Part shown: positions 9,784 to 20,781 of the stretch, in pieces
Layout of the letters: every line of letters begins with the position of its first letter
Position numbering within the stretch: the stretch's first letter is position 1
Made by a program: the position numbers and the translations under genes
The notes under the pieces: model-generated
The model's input: the letters and a program-made list of their open reading frames with translations, nothing else
Database searches by the model: none
Told to the model about the DNA's origin: nothing
NCBI GenBank assembly: GCA_023525975.1
Contig: CM042035.1
Span: 26,648,001 to 26,712,000 of the forward strand
DNA from: Smallanthus sonchifolius
Taxonomy: Eukaryota > Streptophyta > Magnoliopsida > Asterales > Asteraceae
Direction: 5' to 3'
DNA length: 64,000 bases

Positions 9784-11483
9784 ATTGGTTATAGAGAACT
9801 AGGATTGCATACTAGACTATAACCGTACACATGCATTAGTTACACGACACAGACACTCATACCTGATACATATAGCATCTATACATACATTGTAGTGTAG
9901 GTATGTAACACCATCTGTATCACCCTCAGTTGGCGAGAAACACAACATTTGCATTGCATCATCATTCCCAGTGGCGACACTCGGGGAATCACCAGAATAC
10001 CATCCACTCCCGTTCGAGGGCAGCGAGACGGAGCCTTCGGAGGAGTCACTTACATCACCATCACCCGTTGGGTATGGTGGGCTTTCTCAGGTCCATGTTA
10101 TGGACGACACTCAGCACTAACGCATATCTCTTTGGGAGTTGGGATCGTCGGAGGCGAGTCCCTACTGTACCCGCCAGCAACAATACGCCGAATGAAGGCA
10201 GACCTTTACACGCATTATTGCAGAATCTATTGATACATAGATGTCATCACTTTCCCGAGCCATGGGCTCGCTTCTTTGGTCAATATTCTATTGAGAATAG
10301 ATTGAACACAAATCTGAGAACGCATTGCCCAATGCATACTCAAAGCCTATCTTGAGTAAGTTGAAAGGACGGCTACTTTGCTGCTTCCTATAACTTGTAT
10401 TCATGAATTAGTTTCATTTCTCGAAGTCGCATTTCGTGTACATGTTTGCTTCATGCTCTCATCTACAATCCGCTGGATTGGACTCTTGTATTGTGTTTCA
10501 ACTCGAGTGAATACTCGGATCAAACGATTTCTGACTACTCATCATAATATGAGTCCTAGTTGATCAACTTATGAATAGTGACTAAGCTTTCCGATAACTT
10601 ATCATCTCTAACAATACTCTGTATTCGGAAATACAAACTAAAGGACATTATAACACAGGACAGAGAGAACTAGGGTGAGCATGCAAAACAAATTATCATT
10701 ACGGGTGCACACGTAATAGTAATTTGAGGTGTATGTAAGTCCTGGTAGTGTGTGGATAAATGGTCCTAATAAGTGATCTACAAACTTAAACTTCCACTGT
10801 TAGTAGAAGTTCTTGTAACCCGCTCAACGACTAGTTGGTATCATTAAACCTGTTCAACAGTCGATAGACGCGACTATCAAGTTGAAAATGTTTACGGACA
10901 CACTGAATTATCATCAATGGAATCCATCAATGTTATTCTCACTCATGTAAGAGTCTTAGTGAAATTAAGACACTCATCTAAACGTGATCACAGAAACCAT
11001 CTTGATTGAAACTCTAATAGAATCTCATAGCAAACTTATCGACTCCAACTATGTACACAGAATTTGAGGAATTCTTTCTATGCTAACACGTTATTCCTTA
11101 CACTCCAACAATAGATCGCATTTGACCTTGTTACCTCATCCTGTGACTAATCCTTAGTCTAACTTCGAATTTTACCCCAGCATATTCAATCCTGTAAACG
11201 GATTTCTTTCTTCACGAAATAATCCCGTTGATCCAATGACATTAGGAAACGAAGATTTAACCTAACCAACCATCAGTTGAACGCAACTACTTAAACATAC
11301 ACCCTATCTCTTATGCTACTGGAATCTATATCTCATTAGACCTTTCTTCCTTACATGTGAACCTCTTCTCTTAGCCTATGCATTGGCTGACACTTGCCTT
11401 ATAAGCGCGGGTCTCACTAGAAGTCTCAGTATGACTACACAAATTCCATATTAGTGTGTCGTGCTCCAACTCTATTAAAAGCC
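9784..11483 (+). pseudogene. Leader and gag region of the retrotransposon, not recognisable
   Basis: About 1.7 kb where leader and gag should lie. I find no intact frame, no CCHC zinc knuckle and no clear capsid motif. A short open stretch (about 9902-10120, no ATG) reads as an acidic, Ser/Pro/Glu-rich peptide and might be a gag N-terminal relic. The longer overlapping frames at 9930-10355 have low-complexity His/Arg-rich translations and look accidental. From 10360 onwards the sequence is AT-rich with many stops. The protease active-site motif DSG was not found either, so its N-terminal half is lost. Confidence 0.6.
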
Positions 11484-11738
11484 AAGTATACTATTGAGAT
11501 AGCAGACGCTCAGAAAATCGAAACAACTCGCATTCTTACAGATGTAAACTAGTATTGGTTAGTCAAAAGCTTGACATTGACCTTATGCCAGTCACACTCG
11601 GCAGCTTCGACGTAATTGTCGGTATGGATTGGTTATCTAAGAACCAAGCCGAAATGATTTGTCGTGAGCAAATTTGTTCGCCTACCTCTCCCGAGTGGAT
11701 AAACCCTTTCTGTCCAAGGCGAAAAGAGTGGTGTTGTC
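11484..11738 (+). pseudogene. Protease (PR) C-terminal remnant
   Basis: One frame starting at 11484 reads a piece ending ETTRILTDVN, stopped by TAG at 11550-11552. A second frame then carries LMPVTLGSFDVIVGMDWLS, the conserved tail of Ty3/gypsy aspartic proteases. A further frameshift between about 11690 and 11739 separates it from RT. The catalytic DSG part is absent. Confidence 0.85.
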
Positions 11739-12560
11739 GTGGGCATCATATCTTTCGTGAAAGCACAAAAACATATACGTAAAGGTCATATTGTCATTCT
11801 GGCTCTCGTCGCCGAGCAGCCATATGAGGAGAAGAAGATTGACGACATACCGATCGTTCGTGATTATCCGGAATTATTTCCCGAAGATCTGCCTGGTCTT
11901 CCGCCGCATCGTCAAGTCGAATTCCAAATTGATCTAGCACCCGGAGCAACGCCTATTGCTCGGGCACCCTGTAGACTTGCACCTAGTGAATTGCTAGAGC
12001 TATCCACACAACTGCAAGATTTGTTGGATAAAGGTTTCATCCGACCTAGCTCATCGCCATGGGGAGCCCCAGTCCTGTTTGTCAAGAAGAAGGACGGGAC
12101 TTTCCGCATGTGTATTGACTACCGGGAGCTGAATAAAGTCACAATCAAGAATCGTTATCCTTTGCCTCGTATAGATGATCTCTTTGATTAACTCCAAGGA
12201 TCAAGTTTCTATTCTAAGATAGATCGTAGGTCCGGTTACCATCAATTAAGAGTCCGAGATGAGGATATCTCTAAGACTGCTTTCAGGACAAGGTACGGCC
12301 ACTATGAATTTATGGCCATGCCTTTCGGATTAACCAACGCACCTGTGTTATTCATGGGCCTCATGAACCGTGTGTGTAAACCCTACCTTGATCAGTTCGT
12401 CATCATCTTTATTGATGACATCCTTATTTATTCCAAGAATAGGGATGAACATGAGGAACATCTTCGTTTGATTCTAGAATTACTAAGACAGGAGCATTTG
12501 TATGCAAAACTTTCCAAGTGTGAATTCTGGATTCGTGAAGTGCAATTTTTAGACATGTAA
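11739..12560 (+). pseudogene. Reverse transcriptase (RT), broken
   Basis: A conserved run-in (LFPEDLPGLPPHRQVEFQ) is followed by the RT core with WGAPVLFVKKKDG, RMCIDYRELNK, MPFGLTNAP and the catalytic box FIDDILIYS (Asp pair at 12414-12419). TAA at 12189-12191 interrupts the same frame where a Gln codon CAA is expected; the frame then continues to 12560. Near 12551 one base is missing, so the protein runs into TAA at 12558 while the following coding sequence continues in another frame. RT would copy the element RNA into DNA in cytoplasmic particles; this copy cannot make it. Confidence 0.93.
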
Positions 12561-13190
12561 TCAACGAGACAGGGATACATGTCGACCCATCTAAAATAGA
12601 AGCAATCAAGAATTGGGCGGCACCGACGACGCCAACTGAGGTGCGACAATTTCTTAGATTGGCTGGCTATTACCGTCGTTTCATTGAAGAATTCTCCAAG
12701 ATTGCACAACCCCTCACTACTTTAACTCAGAAGAGTAAACCTTATAACTGGGGTGATACTCAGGAATCAGCATTCCAACTTCTGAAGTAGAAACTTTACA
12801 GTGTACCAATCCTATCTCTTCCAGAGGGAATGGACGATTTTGTGGTATACTGTGATGCATTTATTCAAGGTCTCGGTTGTGTGCTGATACAACGCGAGAA
12901 GGTCATCGCTTACGCATCGCGTCAGCTAAAGATTCACGAGAAAAAAAAAACTACACCACTCATGACCTAGAGTTGGGAGCTGTAGTCTTCGCACTTAAGA
13001 TATGGAGACACTACTTATACGGTACCAAGTGCACCATCTATACCGATCATAAGAGTCTTCAGCATATCTTCGAGCAGAAGGAGTTGAACATGCGACAACG
13101 TCGTTGGGTTGAACTTTTAAATGATTACGACTGTGCGATCCGGTATCATCCGGGTAAAGCTAACGTTGTGGCTGATGCACTAAGCCGAAA
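12554..13190 (+). pseudogene. RT connection and RNase H, broken
   Basis: From 12554 the frame shows the thumb/connection piece (LAGYYRRFIEEFSKIAQPL) up to TAG at 12788-12790, probably a mutated CAG. Then come the RNase H start (DDFVVYCDA, first catalytic Asp) and YASRQLKIHEK. A run of ten A (12941-12950) shifts the frame. The rest continues in the frame of the integrase part with THDLELGAVVFALKIWRHYL (catalytic Glu) and YTDHKSLQ (Asp). The catalytic residues survive but not in one frame. Confidence 0.92.
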
Positions 13191-14688
13191 GGAAACGAAA
13201 CCCAAACGAGTTCGAGCGTTACAACTTACTATCCATCCTGGATTGCCTGACAGAATCCGTAGTGCTCAACTGGAAGCCTTGAAAGAAGATAACCTACCGT
13301 TAGAAGGTACTCACGGTATGGAAGCACAACTGGAAGTAAAATCTGACGGAATCCGTTACTTCGTCGAACGAATATGGATTCCAGTGTTCGGAAATTTAAG
13401 GGAACTAATCATGGATGAAGCTCATAAATCTCGTTACTCCATTCATCCGGGTTCCGATAAGATGTACCATGATCTAAAGGTACTATATTGGTGGCCGAAG
13501 ATGAAGGCCGATATAGCCACCTATGTTAGTAAATGTCTGACCTGCGCGAAGGTCAAAGTTGAATATCAAAAACCATCCGGTCTTCTACAACAACCAGAAA
13601 TTCCTATGTGGAAATGGGAACAAATATCCATGGACTTCATCACCAAATTACCCCGAACCCCTACCGGATGTGATACTATATGGGTAATTGTTGATCGCCT
13701 AACAAAATCTGCTCACTTTCTAGCAATCAAAGAAACCGAAAAAATGGATAAACTCACTCGAATATACTTGAAAGAAGTACTCTCTCGGCACGGGGTGTCT
13801 ATCTCTATCATTTCGGATCGTGATGCACGATTCACTTCTCGTTTCTGGCAGTCGTTACATAAGGCCTTAGGCACGCGTTTAGATATGAGCACAGCATACC
13901 ATCCTCAAACTGATGGCCAAACCGAGCGTACTATCCAAACTCTGGAGGACATGCTACGAGCTTGTGTGATCGATTTCGGTAACACTTGGGAGTCTCACCT
14001 ACCGTTGGTGGAGTTCTCCTACAACAACAGCTATCACACTAGCATCAAGGCAGCTCCATTTGAAGCACTTTATGGACGGAAATGTCGTTCTCCCATTTGT
14101 TAGACTGAGGTTGGAGATAGCCAACTCACAGGTCCTGAACTGGTATTTGAAACTTCTGAAAAGATCGTCCAAATTAGAAACCGTATGGCGGCAGCTCGTG
14201 ATCGTCAAAAGAGCTATGCCGACAAGCGTCGTAAACCTTTAGAGTTTCAAGTAGGTGACATGGTCTTACTCAAAGTCTCACCTTGGAAAGGTGTCATTCG
14301 TTTCGGGAAACGAGGTAAACTGAATCCTCGTTATGTTGGACCTTTCAAAATATTAAAGAGAATCGATCCAGTAGCGTATCAACTGGACTTACCTGAAGGA
14401 CTGAGTGGTGTACACAACGTCTTTCACATCTCAAATTTGAAGAAATGTCTAGCTGTCGAATCTCTCGCGGTTCCTCTTGAGGAACTACACGTTGATTTTC
14501 AGTTACGTTTCATCAAAGAACCGGTGGAAATTATGGATAGGGAAGTCAAAACGCTTAAGCGTAGTAGAATCCCTATTGTTAGAGTTCGTTGGAACTCGAA
14601 ACCCGGACCGGAATTCACGTGGGAGCGCGAGGATCAGATGATGCGCAAATATCCTAATCTGTTCAAGCACTCTGCGTCGAATTCTTAA
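13191..14688 (+). pseudogene. Integrase with chromodomain-like C-terminus, broken by one stop
   Basis: The N-terminal HHCC zinc finger (two His near HKSRYSIHPG, then CLTCAK) is followed by the catalytic core with Asp at 13633, Asp at 13816 and Glu at 13924, an exact D,D-35-E spacing. TAG at 14101-14103 replaces what is normally a Trp codon. The same frame continues with the GPF/Y-type region (NPRYVGPFKIL) and, from about 14515, a chromodomain-like end (EIMDREVK to FTWEREDQMMRKYPNLF). The frame stops with TAA at 14686. The domain is usually involved in choosing chromatin targets in chromoviruses. This is the best preserved part of the element. Confidence 0.93.
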
Positions 14689-14727
14689 GGTACTATTTTA
14701 ATTTTCGGGACGAAAATTCTTTTAACT

Positions 14728-14736
14728 AGGGGATGA
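14728..14736 (+). other. Polypurine-like tract
   Basis: AGGGGATGA directly before the 3' LTR. It sits where the plus-strand primer is expected. It is short and interrupted by T, so this may be a weakened form. Confidence 0.65.
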
Positions 14737-14895
14737 TGTGACAATCCGACTTTTCAAGTTAACCCCGTTAGTAATTCCGTTATATATATTCTATTAAATC
14801 CTAACCAAGCTAACTCAATTCTGAATCCAAGGGATCATTCCTGTCAAAGCTGAAGTTGCAAGGGTTGTTTTTGTAAATAATCAGAAACCCTAGTA

Positions 14896-14974
14896 GGCAC
14901 GGTCGCGCCTTGTTTTGGCACGGTCGCGCCAAGTGCCTTGGCACGGTCGCGCCCCTTATGGGCACTGTCGCGCC
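14896..14974 (+). repeat. Dyad array 1 in 3' LTR
   Basis: Four copies as in the 5' LTR. Copy 1 has CGCGCC (CGCACC in the 5' LTR) and copy 4 has CACTGTCG (CACGGTCG in the 5' LTR). Confidence 0.88.
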
Positions 14975-15640
14975 TCTTGTCAGTTGAAACGTAAACGCAG
15001 CCTTTAAACGCAAATCCGTTCGAATACCAAGTTGTAACGTAAAATCTCTAAACGCGGATCATTACTGAGCCATTATTCGGCACTTTAACACTCTTAATGG
15101 CCGAATTCAACCCCATCATTGTGTTTAACTTGAAACCGTCGACCCATCTCTCATATCTCGCAAATTCGATCAGTGGGGAGCATCATTACGCAAATAGTCT
15201 GCACACACATCTTGTACGACCCTCTGTGAAGCTTTTGTGCACTTCAATTTGGCCTGGAAAAGCAGTCGGAGACGCCGGAGGATCATCCCATCGGAGCCAC
15301 GACTAAGTTCTACTCGAGCACCTTCAATTCGTAAACCTTTCTGGTAATTATTTATTCCTATAGTTTCATTTCAGTCTCTAGATCATAAGCCCCATGATTC
15401 CATTGAGTTTTAACATGCAATTTTATCAAATTGATTCCAAGTTCATACTTAGGGTTTCGGATCTTGAAACTGAGAATTTACGATTTAAAACGCAATGGTT
15501 TTTACAATTAAAATCATACCCAGATTCGAATTATCCTAAATAACAGAATCCCCATATCCTTTTGGTCAATCGCGATCGAAACCAAACGGATTTGGACTTG
15601 TTGGCTTATTCTGTTAAACTCTGTGTCTGTATATCCAGGA

Positions 15641-15883
15641 GACACGGTCGTGCCAAGTTTTAGCACGGTCGTGCCTCGTACTCTAACCCGGTCGTGCCTC
15701 ATGGCTAGACCTGGTCGTGCCTCAAAAATCCTAGACACGATCGTGCCTAGACAAGACACGGTCGTGCCTAGTGTTCAGCTTGGTTGTGTCATCTGTTTGA
15801 TCAGCGCGGTCGCGCCCTTTTCCAACACGGTCGCGCCCATGACTCAGACACGGTCGTGCCTTTGCCCTAGGCGCGGTCGTGTG
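15641..15883 (+). repeat. Dyad array 2 in 3' LTR
   Basis: Eleven copies with the same spacing as the 5' LTR, so the spacing has been stable since insertion. Several single-base changes fall in the motif. Confidence 0.88.
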
Positions 15884-17208
15884 TGGAGAATGACTGTTGT
15901 CAGAATGTTGAAATTGAAATTTAATATATTTATAGTGAATTTATATATTTTTTAAAAAATCGGGAAATCTACCTATAAACTCGAGTTTAGTAACTTGTAT
16001 CCGTTATTTGAAACTCGTTATAAAATAATACATTATTTTGAACTCAAATTCATACATATAGACTTTAATATTAATATTACGTATCTCTTGTCGCATATCG
16101 CAAATTTTAAATTAAAAATCCAGTATCCTCATGGACACTTTCGTCTACTCATGATCATTAGAGCGTTGTCTTAGGACGTTCAACCTTCCGTGTCGTCGTC
16201 ACAAATCCCAACTTGTCCCTAATTTATGTGTTTATAATTTTAGGGCATTCGTAGGTCTTTTGAGACTTACACTCGTGGTTCCAACTTACTCCTAGTGTGA
16301 AACTACCTTCAATGCCAAGCAGGTGAGTTTCACGGCCCCTTTTTACCTGTTTTACTATTGGGGGAGAAACATGCTTACACACAAACGTATTTTACTTGTT
16401 TTCCTGTTGAGGAAGAAACAAACATGAAACACCAATTATCATACTTTTACTTGTTTTCCCCGTGGGGGAGAAACAGGTACGCAAGCAAATATTGTTTTTC
16501 CCGCCATGGGAGAAAACATGACGCAACTATTTGATTATAGTACTTTATATGATATCACTGTTGAGACTAAGCGTAACATGCTATCACAGAAAGTCCTCAT
16601 CTTATTTCGAACCGTTAATATGGATCTTAGCGAGGTAATGTTTAGTAGTACTACTGGGTTTGACAAATCCCACACGCGTTAGTCGCGCTAACTCGATTGG
16701 ATATCGAACGGGTGAAATGTTAGCCTACTCACATTGGCCAGAGTTGATAGACCTGGCAGGAGGCATACAAACACAGTCAGCTTCGGTTGCGAGCGCTTTA
16801 GTAAAACATGAACATAGGTTAGCTACCTATAGATATGCATATTGAAAGTACATAATCTGGCAAACACACTCTTATTGTAAACTTGAAACCTGTGAACTCA
16901 CCAACCTTGTGTTGACACTTTTTCTTACATGTTTCTCAGGTCGCTAAGGCACAGGTTGCACACTTAGGACATGCATGGAGTCCTACGGTCATATCATCCA
17001 TTTCAAACATTTGAAACAGTTTACTTATTTACATTGATTGACGCCTATTGCGTGTAATTACTTTCGATTTCATATTAACGTTTACGATTCCGCATTAACT
17101 CTGAACTTTTATGTTATGACATTTTAAGTCCCATGTAATGTCGTTTGATGTAACTAATGACTGAGATCCTGGTGTGTCACCTTCCAAACGGTATTTGGGG
17201 GTGTGACA

Positions 17209-17213
17209 GTAGT
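17209..17213 (+). repeat. Target site duplication, right (GTAGT)
   Basis: Follows the LTR end TGTGACA and repeats 7272-7276. Confidence 0.95.
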
Positions 17214-17257
17214 ACTAGGATGGGTGACCCCCTGGGAAGTCCTCGTGTTGCAACCCC
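17209..17257 (+). pseudogene. 5S rRNA: 5S rRNA copy 15, 3' part
   Basis: Positions 72-120 with an intact box C and T6 terminator but no box A, so it is not expected to start transcription by itself. It continues the 5' part at 7201-7276. Confidence 0.95.
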
Positions 17258-17631
17258 TTTTTTAATTTATTTTTTTTTACTCTAAACAACGTCATCCGTT
17301 GATTATTATGCAAGCGGGCGTGGGCGTAACGAGTTTTTGTAAAAAAACGGTCAACGTACGTAAAGACTCGGGCGCATGGGTCCGTGTCGGGGAACGCCCG
17401 ATCGCGGGAGACACACGTTTAGACGTCGAGTGGAACACGTGTGTCTTCTTATACTAGTCAATTATTCTTACGCCCTGGGTGAGCGTGGGAATATGTTTTA
17501 TACAACGAAGTATAAGAACTAAACGCTCGCCGGCGGGTGACGCACGTATTGACGTAAGGCGGAACGCGCTCGCAAGTAAAAATGAGTCATGTGTGGAAGG
17601 GGATAAAGTAATAGAATGGAAGAGTTATTTC

Positions 17632-17750
17632 GGTTGCTATCATACCAGCACTAAAGCACCGGGTCCCATCAGAACTCCGCAGTTAAGCGTGCTTGGGCGA
17701 GAGTAGTACTAGGATTGGTGACCCCCTGGGAAGTCCTCGTGTTGCAACCC
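17632..17750 (+). rRNA. 5S rRNA: 5S rRNA gene, copy 16
   Basis: 119 nt because it ends CAACCC. G7T, A32G, G85T (box C). The spacer before it has lost 13 bp between two GCAAG repeats (near 17571). Copy 20 is its duplicate. Confidence 0.93.
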
Positions 17751-18137
17751 TTTTTTAATTTATTTTTTTTACTCTAAACAACGTCATCCGTTGATTATTA
17801 TGCAAGCGGGCGTGGGCGTAACGAGTTTTTGTCAAAAAAACGGTCAACGTACGTAAAGACTCGGGCGCGTGGGTCCGTGTCGGGGAACGCCCGATCGCGG
17901 GAGACACACGTTTAGACATCGAGTGGAACACGTGTGTCTTCATATACTAGTCAATTATTCTTACGCCCTGGGTGAGCGTGGGAATATGTTTTGTACAAGG
18001 AAGTATAAGAACTAAACGCTCGCCGGCGGGTGACGCACGTGTTGACGTAAGGCGGAACGCGCGCGCAAGAGGAGGATGCAAGTAAAAATGAGTCATGTGT
18101 GGAAGGGGATAAAGTAATATAATGGAAGAGTTATTTC

Positions 18138-18256
18138 GGTTGCGATCATACCAGCACTAAAGCACCGGATCCCATCAGAACTCCGCAGTTAAGCGTGCTT
18201 GGGCGAGGTAGTACTAGGATGGGTGACCCCCTGGGAAGTCCTCGTGTTGCAACCCC
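18138..18256 (+). rRNA. 5S rRNA: 5S rRNA gene, copy 17
   Basis: 119 nt; A71 is deleted in the intermediate element (GCGAGGTAGTA). Otherwise consensus. Identical to copy 21. Confidence 0.94.
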
Positions 18257-18640
18257 TTTTTTAAGTTTTTATTTTTCTAAACAACGTCACCCGTTGATTA
18301 TTATGCAAGCGGGCGTGGGCGTAACGAGTTTTTGTTAAAAAAACGTTCAACGTACGTAAAGACACGGGCGCGCGGGTCCGTGTCGGGGAACGCCCGATCG
18401 CGGTAGACACACGTTTAGACGTCGAGTGGAACACATGTGTCTTCTTATACAAGTCAATTATTCTTACGCCCCGGGTGAGCGTGGGAATATGTTTTGTACA
18501 AGGAAGTATAAGAGCTAAACGCTCGCCGGCGGGTGACGCACGTATTGGCGTGAGGCGGAACGCGCGCGCAAGAGGAGAATGCAAGTAAAAATGAGTCATG
18601 TGTGGAAGGGGATAAAGTAAGAGAATGAAAGTGTTATTTC

Positions 18641-18760
18641 GGTTGCGATCATACCAGCACTAAAGCACCGGATCACATCAGAACTCCACAGTTAAGCGTG
18701 CTTGGGCGAGAGTAGTACTAGGATGGGTGACCCCCTGGGAAGTCCTCGTGTTGCAACCCC
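18641..18760 (+). rRNA. 5S rRNA: 5S rRNA gene, copy 18
   Basis: 120 nt; C35A and G48A. The upstream element reads TAAGAG. Duplicate of copy 22. Confidence 0.95.
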
Positions 18761-19150
18761 TTTTTTAAGTTTTTATTTTTTTTTACTCTAAACAACGTCA
18801 CCCGTTGATTATTATGCAAGCGGGCGTGGGCGTAACGAGTTTTTGTTAAAAAAACGTTCAACGTACGTAAAGACTCGGGCGCGCGGGTCCGTGTCGGGGA
18901 ACGCCCGATCGCGGTAGACACACGTTTAGACGTCGAGTGGAACACGTGTGTCTTCTTATACAAGTCAATTATTTTTACGCCCCGGGTGAGCGTGGAATAT
19001 GTTTTGTACAAGGAAGTATAAGAGCTAAACGCTCGCCGGCGGGTGACGCACGTGTTGACGTTAGGCGGAACGCGCGCGCAAGAGGAGAATGCAAGTAAAA
19101 ATGAGTCATGTGTGGAAGGGGATAAAGTAATAGAATGAAAGAGTTATTTC

Positions 19151-19270
19151 GGTTGCGATCATACCAGCACTAAAGCACCGGATCCCATCAGAACTCAGCA
19201 GTTAAGCGTGCTTGGGCGAGAGTAGTACTAGGATGGGTGACCCCCTGGGAAGTCCTCGTGTTGCAACCCC
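19151..19270 (+). rRNA. 5S rRNA: 5S rRNA gene, copy 19
   Basis: 120 nt; C47A only. First copy followed by the GTAATGAG/TTTCGACG spacer type. Confidence 0.96.
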
Positions 19271-19651
19271 TTTTTTAAGTTATTATTATTTTTTTTTACT
19301 CTAAACAACGTCACCCGTTGATTATTATGCAAGCGGGCGTGGGCGTAATGAGTTTTTGTCAAAAAAACGGTCATCGTACGTAAAGACTCGGGCGCGCGGG
19401 TCCGTGTCGTGGAACGCCCGATCGCGGTAGACACACGTTTCGACGTCGAGTGGAACACGTGTGTCTTCTTATACTAGTCAATTATTCTTACGCCCTGGGT
19501 GAGCGTGGGAATATGTTTTATACAACGAAGTATAAGAACTAAACGCTCGCCGGCGGGTGACGCACGTATTGACGTAAGGCGGAACGCGCTCGCAAGTAAA
19601 AATGAGTCATGTGTGGAAGGGGATAAAGTAATAGAATGGAAGAGTTATTTC

Positions 19652-19770
19652 GGTTGCTATCATACCAGCACTAAAGCACCGGGTCCCATCAGAACTCCGC
19701 AGTTAAGCGTGCTTGGGCGAGAGTAGTACTAGGATTGGTGACCCCCTGGGAAGTCCTCGTGTTGCAACCC
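19652..19770 (+). rRNA. 5S rRNA: 5S rRNA gene, copy 20
   Basis: 119 nt; G7T, A32G, G85T and CAACCC end, exactly as copy 16, with the same 13-bp loss upstream. Confidence 0.93.
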
Positions 19771-20158
19771 TTTTTTAATTTATTTTTTTTTACTCTAAAC
19801 AACGTCATCCGTTGATTATTATGCAAGCGGGCGTGGGCGTAACGAGTTTTTGTCAAAAAAACGGTCAACGTACGTAAAGACTCGGGCGCGTGGGTCCGTG
19901 TCGGGGAACGCCCGATCGCGGGAGACACACGTTTAGACATCGAGTGGAACACGTGTGTCTTCATATACTAGTCAATTATTCTTACGCCCTGGGTGAGCGT
20001 GGGAATATGTTTTGTACAAGGAAGTATAAGAACTAAACGCTCGCCGGCGGGTGACGCACGTGTTGACGTAAGGCGGAACGCGCGCGCAAGAGGAGGATGC
20101 AAGTAAAAATGAGTCATGTGTGGAAGGGGATAAAGTAATATAATGGAAGAGTTATTTC

Positions 20159-20277
20159 GGTTGCGATCATACCAGCACTAAAGCACCGGATCCCATCAGA
20201 ACTCCGCAGTTAAGCGTGCTTGGGCGAGGTAGTACTAGGATGGGTGACCCCCTGGGAAGTCCTCGTGTTGCAACCCC
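20159..20277 (+). rRNA. 5S rRNA: 5S rRNA gene, copy 21
   Basis: 119 nt with A71 deleted, as copy 17. Confidence 0.94.
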
Positions 20278-20661
20278 TTTTTTAAGTTTTTATTTTTCTA
20301 AACAACGTCACCCGTTGATTATTATGCAAGCGGGCGTGGGCGTAACGAGTTTTTGTTAAAAAAACGTTCAACGTACGTAAAGACACGGGCGCGCGGGTCC
20401 GTGTCGGGGAACGCCCGATCGCGGTAGACACACGTTTAGACGTCGAGTGGAACACATGTGTCTTCTTATACAAGTCAATTATTCTTACGCCCCGGGTGAG
20501 CGTGGGAATATGTTTTGTACAAGGAAGTATAAGAGCTAAACGCTCGCCGGCGGGTGACGCACGTATTGGCGTGAGGCGGAACGCGCGCGCAAGAGGAGAA
20601 TGCAAGTAAAAATGAGTCATGTGTGGAAGGGGATAAAGTAAGAGAATGAAAGTGTTATTTC

Positions 20662-20781
20662 GGTTGCGATCATACCAGCACTAAAGCACCGGATCACATC
20701 AGAACTCCACAGTTAAGCGTGCTTGGGCGAGAGTAGTACTAGGATGGGTGACCCCCTGGGAAGTCCTCGTGTTGCAACCCC
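20662..20781 (+). rRNA. 5S rRNA: 5S rRNA gene, copy 22
   Basis: 120 nt; C35A, G48A as copy 18, but followed by the spacer of copy 19. This is a hybrid unit marking a crossover. Confidence 0.95.

Larger units (their letters stand above)
7277..17208 (+). mobile_element. Ty3/gypsy LTR retrotransposon, chromovirus-like, defective
   Basis: A 9932-bp element with two long LTRs (2491 and 2472 bp), TG...CA ends, a 5-bp target duplication, an initiator-Met-tRNA type primer binding site and a polypurine-like tract. The internal domain order protease-RT-RNase H-integrase-chromodomain-like C-terminus identifies Ty3/gypsy. The terminal domain suggests a chromovirus (Tekay-like, inferred). Pol is broken by at least three nonsense codons and three frameshifts, and gag is not recognisable. 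By-eye comparison gives roughly 30-35 substitutions between the LTRs (about 1.3%), so the insertion is fairly recent. It is on the same strand as the 5S genes. Confidence 0.95.
14737..17208 (+). repeat. 3' LTR
   Basis: Same start and end as the 5' LTR. It lacks the 17 bp between CGGTA and TTTGGGGG that the 5' LTR has, and reads CTCAGG where the 5' LTR reads CAATCGGG. Other differences are scattered single bases. The dyad blocks recur at 14896-14974 and 15641-15883, CAGGTGAGTT at 16320 and the pyrimidine/purine dyads at about 16345-16518. Array 2 here has a few motif repairs and changes relative to the 5' LTR (for example CGGTCGCGCC for CGGTTGCGCC). Confidence 0.95.
17423..18835 (+). repeat. 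Duplicated segment A, copy 1
   Basis: Covers copies 16-18 and is almost identical to 19443-20857 (offset 2020-2021 bp, four units). Shared rare markers include TACAACGAAG, CGCTCGCAAGT and the A71 deletion. Confidence 0.88.

Noticed and set aside
9930..10563. Frames of 61-141 codons after the primer site as an intact gag
   Set aside because: His/Arg-rich, no capsid or zinc-knuckle motif, overlapping each other. At most a relic.
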